A DNA stretch of 64,000 bases from UBA822 sp965249775 (GTDB lineage Bacteria > Gemmatimonadota > Gemmatimonadetes > Longimicrobiales > Gaopeijiaceae), in contig OZ252253.1 in assembly GCA_965249775.1 (NCBI GenBank), positions 2,728,001 to 2,792,000 on the forward strand. The letters run 5' to 3'. The notes below the pieces were generated by a model that was given only the letters and a program-made list of their open reading frames with translations, searched no databases and was not told the DNA's origin. The translations under genes and the position numbers were made by a program. Below, in pieces: positions 1 through 7,112 of this stretch (the first letter of the stretch is position 1; each line of letters begins with the position of its first letter).

Positions 1-2
1 CC

Positions 3-698
3 TCCATCATCGACACACCGGGGGGCACAGGCTTCCGAGACGTTATCACTGACGCGTCGGCCCATCTCTCCGGGGCATGCGGCGTCTCCGCTGAGGAGCT
101 CGGGCGGGACTTCCTGGAGGGAACCGTCGTGGGCATGACACCCGTCTCTCACGGAGTCGCGCTCCCACACCTTCGCCGCGACGACATCGAGTCCGCACAC
201 ATGGTGCTCGTCCGCTGTCGAGGCGGAATGGAGATGGACGTCGAGATCGACGAGAGCCATTACGACGAGTCCGAACCGGTGCAAGCCGTATTCTTTCTCA
301 TGAGCCCGCTGGACGACCCCGGGCAGCACCTACGCATCCTGGCTCAGATCGCCGGACTAGTGGATAGAGAGGACTTCATGGAGGCTTGGCTCTGTGCCTC
401 CAATCATCAGGAGCTCAAGGAGGCCATCCTCCGCGACGAGCGGCTCCTGACGCTGACGCTCGAGCCCGGCGCGCCTTCTGCGTCCCTCATCGGACGGGCT
501 CTCAAGGATATCCGCTTGGCGGAGGGCACCCTGATCGCCCTGGTTCGGCGTGGGCCCGACGTGGTCATCCCGCGGGGAGCCACCGTACTCGAACGTGGTG
601 ACCGGCTCACGATCATAGGGGAACCCGCCGGCTTGAAGGCCCTAGGAGAGCGCTTCAAGCAGGAGGCGCCGTCGCCGGAGCTTTCTTTGGAGGAGTGA
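3..698 (+). CDS. C-terminal part of a transporter: PTS EIIA-like domain plus RCK_C (TrkA-C) domain (partial)
   Basis: The frame is open from the left edge, so the gene begins outside the window. The visible part starts inside a PTS EIIA (fructose/nitrogen type) domain. The motif GVALPH carries the family's phosphorylatable histidine (about residue 56 of the visible part). After it comes an RCK_C/TrkA-C ligand-binding domain in the last 80 residues (LIGRALKDIRL ... ERGDRLTIIGEP). In known proteins this EIIA-RCK_C tail follows the membrane domain of cation/proton antiporters or amino-acid permeases and senses a ligand or nucleotide. The tail therefore suggests a regulated inner-membrane transporter whose channel part lies upstream. 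A GTG at 129 could be read as a start but would cut the EIIA domain in half, so I reject it. The gene ends 20 bp before the convergent PPTase gene. Confidence 0.75.
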   Translation, partial: SIIDTPGGTGFRDVITDASAHLSGACGVSAEELGRDFLEGTVVGMTPVSHGVALPHLRRDDIESAHMVLVRCRGGMEMDVEIDESHYDESEPVQAVFFLMSPLDDPGQHLRILAQIAGLVDREDFMEAWLCASNHQELKEAILRDERLLTLTLEPGAPSASLIGRALKDIRLAEGTLIALVRRGPDVVIPRGATVLERGDRLTIIGEPAGLKALGERFKQEAPSPELSLEE

Positions 699-717
699 TC
701 GACGGGGGTGGCGACGG

Positions 718-1359
718 CTACGCGACTACGAACCCCTGCTGGTCGTCCGGTATTGCACACTTTCCCCAGGCCCACGCGACGAATCGACCGTGGTGAGAGA
801 GGGACAGATCAACGGGCAGCCTCCGGTTGCGCCAAAGAGCAACCGGGATCCCCCGGTCCGCCGCGATCCGGACCTGCCCGGGTCCAACGTTCATCCGGGA
901 GCCCAGAGCCGCACATGCCAACTCCCTGACCGACCGGCTCGGGTCGGCGCCTGATGCCTCCAGACGCTCGATCCCGTCGCAGACCAGACGGTGGGTCGAG
1001 GGTGCATCTGCGGCGTGGATCGTCGCGACAGCGCGTACCCACTCGTCCGTCCGATCCAACCGAACGTCGAAGGGACCGGTCTCGTGCACGACCACGGATC
1101 CCCCCTCGCCCCCCCTCGCGATCCGCCGAACTTCAAAATCCTTCGGCAGAAACCGGACCGCCGAATCGAGCTTCTTGGCCACCTTGTATGCGCTCTCCTT
1201 GGCGGCCCAAAGTGTCCAGCGGAGTGGATGCGGAGAAGCTGAAGCCCTCAGGGCCTCCTGTTCATCCGGGGTAAAGACACGGGTGTCGAACCGCGGGTGA
1301 AGCGCCTCGGGGCGGCTTTCGGGATCGTGCAGATCGACCACGTCGTTACCGACGAGCAA
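718..1359 (-). CDS. 4'-phosphopantetheinyl transferase (AcpS/Sfp-like)
   Basis: Transfers phosphopantetheine from CoA to the serine of a carrier protein, here most likely the ACP encoded two genes upstream. The 213-residue product has GNDVVDL at residues 4-10 and WAAKESAYK at 51-59, with the acidic residues that bind magnesium and the KE..K motif of the family. A final SLSHHGRFVAWAW core strand follows near residue 185. I chose the TTG at 1359 because GGAGGAGG lies 6 bases before it and the protein then begins directly at the conserved N-terminal motif. The longer frame to 1584 only shadows the acyltransferase gene, which it overlaps by 14 bp. This is the last gene of the fatty-acid-like operon. 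A private PPTase supports a dedicated carrier-protein pathway rather than housekeeping lipid synthesis. Confidence 0.82.
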   Translation of the reverse strand: MLVGNDVVDLHDPESRPEALHPRFDTRVFTPDEQEALRASASPHPLRWTLWAAKESAYKVAKKLDSAVRFLPKDFEVRRIARGGEGGSVVVHETGPFDVRLDRTDEWVRAVATIHAADAPSTHRLVCDGIERLEASGADPSRSVRELACAALGSRMNVGPGQVRIAADRGIPVALWRNRRLPVDLSLSHHGRFVAWAWGKCAIPDDQQGFVVA

Positions 1360-2122
1360 AATATTCCTCCTCCATGCCCACGAGTCGATCGACGATCTGT
1401 TGAGAGAAGTCCCTGGAGCGCCGCATTCCCGAGTGGTCCGAGCGCGGCTCAATGAGCTCGAAGTCGATGTAGAAGGAGTCTCCGCGCGCAGGTATGGTCG
1501 ACCACGTGGCCTGCCGGTCGCCACGCAGGTACACGCAGAGAGGTTGGCAACCCGGCACCGAAGTGAGGATTCGACCCACGGCATGTGCTACAGCGTCGTT
1601 CTCCACCCTGCCGCTCCGGCTGCGCCCTGCCTCCGGAAAGATCAGTGCAATCTCACCTCTCGAGAGAAGGTGCTGTACGCGTTTGATCACCCTCGAGACG
1701 TCCTCTCGACGTCCTCCCCGGATAACCGGGATGCATTTGGCGATCCACGCCCCCACACGGGCGGGCAGCTGGGTGGCGAAATTACTGTACTCCGGGAGGT
1801 TCCACGGCATCCGAGAATAGTTGAAGAGATACCACCAACTGCCGCCCAATGCCCACGCGACGACCGCGGAGTCCATCATCGTGAGGTGGTTGGGACAGAT
1901 CAGGAGGGGGTGATCTCTCGCCTTCAGCAGGGCGCGGTATCTGGTCCGAACCTGTGCCACGTCTTTGATGCGGTAGCCCATCAAGACCCGCAGGACGAAC
2001 GCGATCGGAAGGATCCAGAAGAGGGCGGCCAGACGACCCACTTCGCGCTGGAACGCATGGGCAGCCCGGGTCCTGAGCGGAAGCGGTGTCAAGAAGCGAG
2101 CCTCAGGAAAGCTTCTCCTCAA
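1346..2122 (-). CDS. PlsC-like 1-acyl-glycerol-3-phosphate type acyltransferase
   Basis: Membrane-associated O-acyltransferase of the PlsC/LPLAT family, about 258 residues. The catalytic NHxxxxD motif appears as NHLTMMD at about residue 78, and the acyl-acceptor loop as FPEAGRSRSG at about residue 163. A hydrophobic segment (about residues 33-48) should anchor it to the inner membrane. It probably moves the acyl chain made on the neighbouring ACP onto a glycerol, sugar or other acceptor. The start is uncertain: the frame opens with TTG at 2122, overlapping the ACP gene by 20 bp, while a TTG at 2092 has GAGG 8 bases upstream. It overlaps the PPTase gene by 14 bp, which points to translational coupling. 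Similar acyltransferases sit in aryl polyene and related lipid clusters. Confidence 0.8.
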   Translation of the reverse strand: MRRSFPEARFLTPLPLRTRAAHAFQREVGRLAALFWILPIAFVLRVLMGYRIKDVAQVRTRYRALLKARDHPLLICPNHLTMMDSAVVAWALGGSWWYLFNYSRMPWNLPEYSNFATQLPARVGAWIAKCIPVIRGGRREDVSRVIKRVQHLLSRGEIALIFPEAGRSRSGRVENDAVAHAVGRILTSVPGCQPLCVYLRGDRQATWSTIPARGDSFYIDFELIEPRSDHSGMRRSRDFSQQIVDRLVGMEEEYFARR

Positions 2123-2351
2123 TGAGCGCCACGGCGTCCCCCACCGTATTCACCGCATCCGCATCCTCGTCCTCGACCTCGATGTCGAACTCATCCTCGA
2201 AATTCAGGATGATGTCCACGAGGCGCGCCGAGTTGACCTTCAGATCCTCGAGGATGTTGGTGTCGTCATTGACGGCCGCGAGGGCGTCTTCATTCTTCAC
2301 GAAGGGCTTCACGATCTCGATCACCTTCGCGAAGATCTCGTCTCTCGTCAT
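2103..2351 (-). CDS. Acyl carrier protein
   Basis: An 82-residue acidic four-helix carrier protein. The phosphopantetheine serine is in LKVNSARLVDI (about residue 41), in place of the usual DSL context of housekeeping AcpP. The NSA context and the placement between the KS and the acyltransferase mark it as a specialised ACP. It starts at an ATG at 2351, 105 bp after the KS gene stop. The tail overlaps the acyltransferase gene. It should carry the growing acyl chain for the KS, dehydratases and reductase of the same operon and be activated by the PPTase at the operon end. Confidence 0.88.
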   Translation of the reverse strand: MTRDEIFAKVIEIVKPFVKNEDALAAVNDDTNILEDLKVNSARLVDIILNFEDEFDIEVEDEDADAVNTVGDAVALIEEKLS

Positions 2352-2456
2352 GGGGTACTCCCGTCTGAATCGCTTTATGTGCCCCGAAATATATGTGTGG
2401 CCGCGCCTGAGCGCCGCCCTGCTCTCCCTACTGTCCCGCGCGAAACTCGCGGCACA

Positions 2457-3791
2457 TTAATCGGCCCACCTACGGAAGACCATGCAGGCATTCACATCGC
2501 CAAAGCCGAAGCCGGCTTTGATCACCGTATTCAACCCGGGCATCTCCCGCAGCACATGAGGAATCGAGCCGGCATAAGTCTCGATCTCCGGATGCACATC
2601 CTCGCAGTTGATCGAGGCATGCACGCACCGGTCGCGAAGCATCAGAACACAAGCGACCGACTCGAGCGCGCCGGCAGCCCCCAGGGTGTGACCGATCATC
2701 GACTTCGTGGACGTGATCACCGGGAACGCCTCCGGGGATCGGCCCAGTACCAGGGCCCAGGATGCCACTTCCTTCGGATCCGCTCCGGTTGCCGTCAGGT
2801 GACCGCTGATTGCGTCGATCTCGTCCGGATCGATCGCGGCGTCGGCCACTGCGTCGCGGATGCATCGCTGCACGCCTTCCGCGTTCGGGGCCGTCATACT
2901 ACCTCCACTCCTGTGTCCGCCGCAGTTGATGGCGCCGCCGAGGATCTCGGCGTAGATACGCGCCCCGCGTCCCTGGGCACTCTCTAGGCTCTCCAGGTGC
3001 AGTATTGCTGCGCCGCTGCCCGGAACGAACCCACAGGCGGAGGCACTCATCGGCCGCGACGCCTTCTCGGGCTCGTCGTTATGCGCACGGCACAGCACGC
3101 GCATCGAGTCGAAACCAGCCCAGGTGTAGTGGCTGGAGCCCTCGCTGCCACCACACAGCATGCGTTCGGCCAACCCGGCACGAATGCGTTGGACTCCTTC
3201 GATGATCGCCTCGGTTCCAGTGCTGCAGGCGCTCGAGTTGGACGTCACCTGGTTGCCGAGGGCCAGGAGTCCGGCCACTCGAGCGGAAACCCCACTGCCC
3301 ATAACCTGCTCGACCAAAGTGCTGCCCAGACGCCGGACCCGTCCGGCGTCCACCATCGGAACGAGCTTTTCGCCGGCTGTGTCCAACCCGCCGATCCCCG
3401 TCCCGATTACGGCGCCGGCCTCCCAGTGAACCCGGTCGTCAGCCGGGTCAGGTCTCTCTAATCCGGCATCCGTCCAGGCGTCGATCGCGGCGATGCAACC
3501 GAAGCGATGGTTGGAATTCATCGCGAGCACCTCGTCGGGGGGGAAGTACGCCTCCGTGATCTCGTCGACCCCCTCGGGGATGCCCCCCACGGTACAACCG
3601 AACTTCTGTTCTTCGAGAAGCGGGAAGTGACGGATCCCCGATATGCCCCCCCATAGGGCCTCTGCGTACGTCTCCAGGCCGCATCCATTGGGCGATACCA
3701 CGCCCAAACCCGTGACCACGACTCGGCCCGCATTCTCGCGAGTCTCGCGATGAGCTTGGATCCGACGACGGAGGGCCTCGAGCTCGGTCAT
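2457..3791 (-). CDS. Beta-ketoacyl-ACP synthase (FabF/KAS II-like)
   Basis: Thiolase-fold condensing enzyme of 444 residues that elongates acyl-ACP with malonyl-ACP. The catalytic triad is visible: Cys189 in SSACSTGTEA, His331 in ISGHLTATGADP and His368 in STKSMIGHTLGAAG. The first histidine motif is GHLTAT rather than the common AHGTGT/AHGTST, so this KS belongs to a divergent branch. The N-terminus (RVVVTGLGVVSPNG) is normal, preceded by a 22-residue extension. The gene lies 16 bp after the FabZ-like gene and 105 bp before the ACP gene on the same strand. Only one elongating KS is present, with no chain-length-factor partner, so it probably works as a homodimer. Confidence 0.88.
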   Translation of the reverse strand: MTELEALRRRIQAHRETRENAGRVVVTGLGVVSPNGCGLETYAEALWGGISGIRHFPLLEEQKFGCTVGGIPEGVDEITEAYFPPDEVLAMNSNHRFGCIAAIDAWTDAGLERPDPADDRVHWEAGAVIGTGIGGLDTAGEKLVPMVDAGRVRRLGSTLVEQVMGSGVSARVAGLLALGNQVTSNSSACSTGTEAIIEGVQRIRAGLAERMLCGGSEGSSHYTWAGFDSMRVLCRAHNDEPEKASRPMSASACGFVPGSGAAILHLESLESAQGRGARIYAEILGGAINCGGHRSGGSMTAPNAEGVQRCIRDAVADAAIDPDEIDAISGHLTATGADPKEVASWALVLGRSPEAFPVITSTKSMIGHTLGAAGALESVACVLMLRDRCVHASINCEDVHPEIETYAGSIPHVLREMPGLNTVIKAGFGFGDVNACMVFRRWAD

Positions 3792-3807
3792 CCCCTCATC
3801 ACTCGTG

Positions 3808-4284
3808 TCATCGCTCTACGCCAAGGCCTGAAATCGTCCCCGCGCACACCACCGTCCCGTCGTCGAGGGCCATTGAAGCCTCGGACCGGAGCTTGCCGCG
3901 TCGAAAAAACGTCTTCTGAGCCGATACCGTGACCCTCTCACCAGGCTTGACGATGCCGGAAAAATCGATGCTCGCATCGGTGAAGAGGGCAATCCTCTTT
4001 TTCACCCCTTCACGCCCATACTGGAGGGCGTAAAGGTAGATACCCAGGGCCACCACCCCAACCTGAGCCAGGGACTCGAGCAGAATCACACCCGGGGTGA
4101 TCGGGTCACCCGGGAAGTGCCCTCGGTAAAAGTCGGCATCCTCGCGAAACCGGTAACGCGCCACGATATGGTCCTCGTCCACCTCGAGGATCTCGTCCAC
4201 GAACCTGAAGGGCTCTTGTTGGGGAAGGAGCTCCAAGACCTCCTCAGGGCTCAACCGAGCGGCGCCGACATCCACCGCCATCAC
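3808..4284 (-). CDS. 3-hydroxyacyl-ACP dehydratase, FabZ-like
   Basis: Hotdog-fold dehydratase of 158 residues. The family's catalytic pair is in place: His56 in RGHFPGDPITPGV and Glu70 in ILLESLAQ. The N-terminal LLPQQEPFRFVDEI is the usual FabZ opening. It would remove water from 3-hydroxyacyl-ACP to give trans-2-enoyl-ACP. It starts with ATG inside an ATGA overlap with the stop of the FabA-like gene, so the two dehydratases are translationally coupled. Having both FabZ- and FabA-like enzymes in one operon suggests some double bonds are kept or isomerised rather than all reduced. Confidence 0.86.
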   Translation of the reverse strand: MMAVDVGAARLSPEEVLELLPQQEPFRFVDEILEVDEDHIVARYRFREDADFYRGHFPGDPITPGVILLESLAQVGVVALGIYLYALQYGREGVKKRIALFTDASIDFSGIVKPGERVTVSAQKTFFRRGKLRSEASMALDDGTVVCAGTISGLGVER

Positions 4285-4871
4285 TCGCCCATCCTTCCAC
4301 CCCGCGAGCGCTCGCTGGGCAACGGATAGTCATCGTAGTCGATGTCCCGAAACACGCCGACCTTCGCGCGCTTGATCTCGTAGATCGCCTCACCGTCCAC
4401 GAGCACCTGAGCGTCCCCGATCGTGATCGCCGAGCCGGATTGCGGAAGATCCTGGTATCGAACGATATCGACCTCGTATCGGACGACCCCATCGTGCGGC
4501 CTGATCTGGCCGGAGAACTCGACTTCTGCGCAACCCAATGCACGTCCACTGCCCAAGGCGCCGTTCCAGGAGCAATACAGCCCGAGCAGTTGCCACACGC
4601 CATCCAGGCCGAGGCACCCGGGCTGAACCGGATCCCCCAGGAAGTGGCATTGGAAGAACCAGTCATCGAGACGCACGTCGCGCTCCGCGACTATCCGTCC
4701 CCGGCTCCCCTTGCGCGAGACGTGCTCGATGCGATCGATCATCAACATCGGCGGCATCGGCAGGCGGGCCTTGTATTCAGGCGGGGCATCATCGATGAGA
4801 CGCCCGTGGGCGATCGCCAGCACTTCCTCTTCCGAGAAGTGGGAACGCGCCTGAAATTCCTCGTACGTCAC
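4281..4871 (-). CDS. FabA-like 3-hydroxydecanoyl-ACP dehydratase/isomerase
   Basis: A 196-residue hotdog protein close to FabA. LPMPPMLMIDRI (38-49) matches the FabA N-terminal strand. The catalytic residues fit as His76 in WFFQCHFLGDP and Asp90 in GCLGLDGVWQL; an aspartate here, not glutamate, is the FabA hallmark. FabA both dehydrates and isomerises the double bond to make unsaturated chains. I chose GTG at 4871: it sits 13 bases after the FabH stop, AAGGGAAG lies 6 bases ahead, and the length then fits FabA. An ATG at 4913 is possible but would overlap fabH by 29 bp. The C-terminus overlaps the FabZ-like gene by 4 bp. Confidence 0.84.
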   Translation of the reverse strand: MTYEEFQARSHFSEEEVLAIAHGRLIDDAPPEYKARLPMPPMLMIDRIEHVSRKGSRGRIVAERDVRLDDWFFQCHFLGDPVQPGCLGLDGVWQLLGLYCSWNGALGSGRALGCAEVEFSGQIRPHDGVVRYEVDIVRYQDLPQSGSAITIGDAQVLVDGEAIYEIKRAKVGVFRDIDYDDYPLPSERSRGGRMGE

Positions 4872-4884
4872 GGCTGGCTTCCCT

Positions 4885-5880
4885 TCACGGCTGATCTCCA
4901 AAGCGCAAAACATAGCTAGCCCATGTCAGTCCCGAACCGACGCCGATCACGGCCACTTCATCCTGGTCGGTCCAGCCGTCCCAGTTCATTGACAGCACCG
5001 AGGGCGCGCCGGCGGCGCCCCCGTTTCCGTATTCGACCACGTTGGAGTGGTGCCGTTCGTCATCGATGTCACATTGCTGGCAGACGGATTCCAGCATTCG
5101 GAGGTTCGCCTGATGCCCCACGAAGCTCAGCCTCCGTCCGGGCGACGGGAAGGTCTTCTGAATCTTCCGGAGTAATCGCACGGTCTTCTTGATGGCGAAC
5201 ATCTGCACGGTGCGCCCCTCTTGGTCGAAGTGCCCGAAGAGGGGCACCATCACCTTGTCGTAGCCCGCGGGGCTGGACTCGACGGTGTTATCGAGCACTT
5301 GAATGCGGGACGGTACGCGGGTGGAGACGATCGCGGCCGCCGTGCAGTCGCCCCACAGCACCGAGGCGGCTCGGTCGTTGTAGTCCACACTGGTCGTAAG
5401 GCTCTCCGGTGCCACGACGAGCACGTAGTCCGGCAGGCTCTCTGGACCCATGTTCGAGAGCATGTACATCGCGACCCACATGCTCGTACACGCCGAATTG
5501 ATGTCGAGGGCGGGCACTTCCATCCCGAGCGCAGAAGCGATGTGACATGCGTCGGCGGGCGACGAAAGTCCCGGACGACTGGAGCCGGCGATCACCATTC
5601 CGATCGCGTCCCTGGTGAGGCCCGCCCGCTCCAGAGCCATGTCGGTGGCGAGCACGCCGGTATCCGCGTGCGTGTACACCGCGGCGTCCATGGCCTGGCT
5701 TGAATCACGATTTCGGGTGTCGCGGATGTAGTCGAGAGAAAGCACGGTGCGGCGGCTCCGGATCCCAACGCGCTCCATGATCCATTCTTCGTCCGTGCCG
5801 ATGTCGAGCTCCTCGAGAAAGCGATTCGTGATCTCGTTTTCGGGATGGAAGTGGCCGAGGCCGTGCACATAGAGGGTCAC
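4885..5880 (-). CDS. Beta-ketoacyl-ACP synthase III (FabH-like)
   Basis: Starter condensing enzyme of 331 residues joining an acyl-CoA to malonyl-ACP. The Cys-His-Asn triad is visible: Cys131 in INSACTSMW, His256 in GHQANLRML and Asn286 in YGNGGAAGAPS. GTG at 5880 is the preferred start because it forms a GTGA overlap with the SDR stop, and MTLYVHGLGHFHPE is a typical FabH N-terminus. Upstream in-frame codons only shadow the SDR gene. The sequence is divergent from housekeeping FabH, for example in the long 190-230 region, so the primer may not be acetyl-CoA. Its place as the second gene suggests it selects the starter unit of the pathway. Confidence 0.86.
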   Translation of the reverse strand: MTLYVHGLGHFHPENEITNRFLEELDIGTDEEWIMERVGIRSRRTVLSLDYIRDTRNRDSSQAMDAAVYTHADTGVLATDMALERAGLTRDAIGMVIAGSSRPGLSSPADACHIASALGMEVPALDINSACTSMWVAMYMLSNMGPESLPDYVLVVAPESLTTSVDYNDRAASVLWGDCTAAAIVSTRVPSRIQVLDNTVESSPAGYDKVMVPLFGHFDQEGRTVQMFAIKKTVRLLRKIQKTFPSPGRRLSFVGHQANLRMLESVCQQCDIDDERHHSNVVEYGNGGAAGAPSVLSMNWDGWTDQDEVAVIGVGSGLTWASYVLRFGDQP

Positions 5881-6827
5881 CGCGAAGCACCCGAGATGCG
5901 CTCGCCCCCGTCGACCCTGAGGACGTTGCCGTTGATCCAAGCAGCCTCAGGCAGCGACAACAGATAGATCGCGTCCGCCACGTCCTCGGGCCTCGTCAGC
6001 CGTCCGAACGGATTGCGCGTGCGTGCCTGAGCCTTGAGGTGCCCGCTCCCGGGGATCAAGCGCAGGGCTGGCGTGTCCGTGACCCCCGCCTGGACGATGT
6101 TCGACCGAATCCCGAACGGGGCCATCTCCACGGCGATCGAGCGCGACACCGACTCCAGCGCGACTTTCGCCGCCGCAACGGCCGCGTACCCCTTCCATGC
6201 GACAGCATTTCCCTCGCTGGTCAGGCCCAGCACCCTCGCGTCCGATGCGAACAGGCCTCGCTCCTGGAGCGCTTGAGTCCAAGCGAGAAGGCTGGTCCCC
6301 ATCGAGTGGATCGTCCTGGCCATGTCCTCATCATCCAGAAACGAATCGGCGGAGTACTCGGGAGCAGTCGTGAGCCCTTGAACGCCGTCACAGCCCTCCG
6401 CGAAGAGCCGGTCGGCGGCCTCACCCAACACAGCCTCATCGATACCCAACTCCTCGGCGAGACGCTGCCGGGCGGCATCGCTCACGGGCGCCTCCGGTCC
6501 GATCAGCTTGAGGTTGCCGAAGGCGATGGAATGAAGGACCACACGCACTTTCCCAACCGCACCCAACGCCTCCGCCAACCCGTCCAGAATCTCCGAGCGT
6601 ACTTCCGCGTTCAGGGCATCCTTGTTGAACGTCACGAGAGACACACCCCGATCCCGGATACTCTCGAACTCGGGCTCGATTCGGCTCATCGCACCTCGTC
6701 GGTCCCGATGGACCACGCAGAGGTTGAGTCCGTGCGCGGAGAGCTTGTGAGCGCTTGCGAGTCCGAACCCACTCGAGCCCCCGAGAATCAGTGCCCATTC
6801 ATCAGGAGGAAATGACGTATCAGACAT
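5877..6827 (-). CDS. SDR oxidoreductase, enoyl-ACP reductase-like (FabI/FabL type)
   Basis: Short-chain dehydrogenase of 316 residues and first gene of the lipid operon. A Rossmann glycine motif is in LILGGSSGFGLA (13-24). VLHSIAFG (98-104) matches the HSIAF segment of FabI. The catalytic pair is Tyr214 and Lys221, a Y-x6-K spacing that is the enoyl-ACP reductase signature; ordinary ketoreductases have Y-x3-K. The C-terminus WINGNVLRVDGGERISG is standard. It is about 55 residues longer than FabI, with an insertion around residues 110-165. I take ATG 6827 as start; no strong ribosome site is visible. The most likely role is NAD(P)H reduction of enoyl-ACP, with ketoreduction as the alternative since no FabG is in the operon. 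Confidence 0.78.
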   Translation of the reverse strand: MSDTSFPPDEWALILGGSSGFGLASAHKLSAHGLNLCVVHRDRRGAMSRIEPEFESIRDRGVSLVTFNKDALNAEVRSEILDGLAEALGAVGKVRVVLHSIAFGNLKLIGPEAPVSDAARQRLAEELGIDEAVLGEAADRLFAEGCDGVQGLTTAPEYSADSFLDDEDMARTIHSMGTSLLAWTQALQERGLFASDARVLGLTSEGNAVAWKGYAAVAAAKVALESVSRSIAVEMAPFGIRSNIVQAGVTDTPALRLIPGSGHLKAQARTRNPFGRLTRPEDVADAIYLLSLPEAAWINGNVLRVDGGERISGASR

Positions 6828-6855
6828 CTTCAGCGTGTTGTTGGCCTGCGGACTA

Positions 6856-6885
6856 GAAGGCTGTTGAAGGAGTACAGTGGGCCGC
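6856..6885 (-). repeat. Dispersed intergenic repeat, copy 1
   Basis: On the minus strand this reads GCGGCCCA then CTGTACTCCTTCAACAG then CCTTC, ending 29 bases before the SDR start. The outer CTGT and ACAG of the core are inverted copies of each other. Near-identical copies occur at 26686, 34883, 36116 and 39206, with a degenerate one at 11724. Confidence 0.7.
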
Positions 6886-7112
6886 GTTGGGGATGGGTTC
6901 AAGGCCCGTGTGGACCGAGGCGTTCCCTTCGGGGTCCCACCCGAATCGGCACACCTGCCGGGACACAAGGATATCAAAGGGGAGCGGCCCTGACTAGGAA
7001 GAAGGGGTTCGAGAAGAATTAGGATCGTTCTGGTAGGATTGGGGGACATCTTTAACGAGGGGGCCGCTCGGCACATCTAGGTATGCAGAAGCGACCCAGT
7101 GGGAGTTCCGTC

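Noticed and set aside
6982..7069. Inverted 9 bp pair GAGCGGCCC/GGGCCGCTC 70 bases apart
   Set aside because: Short arms and GC-rich sequence make chance likely; no attachment site or transposon end was seen.
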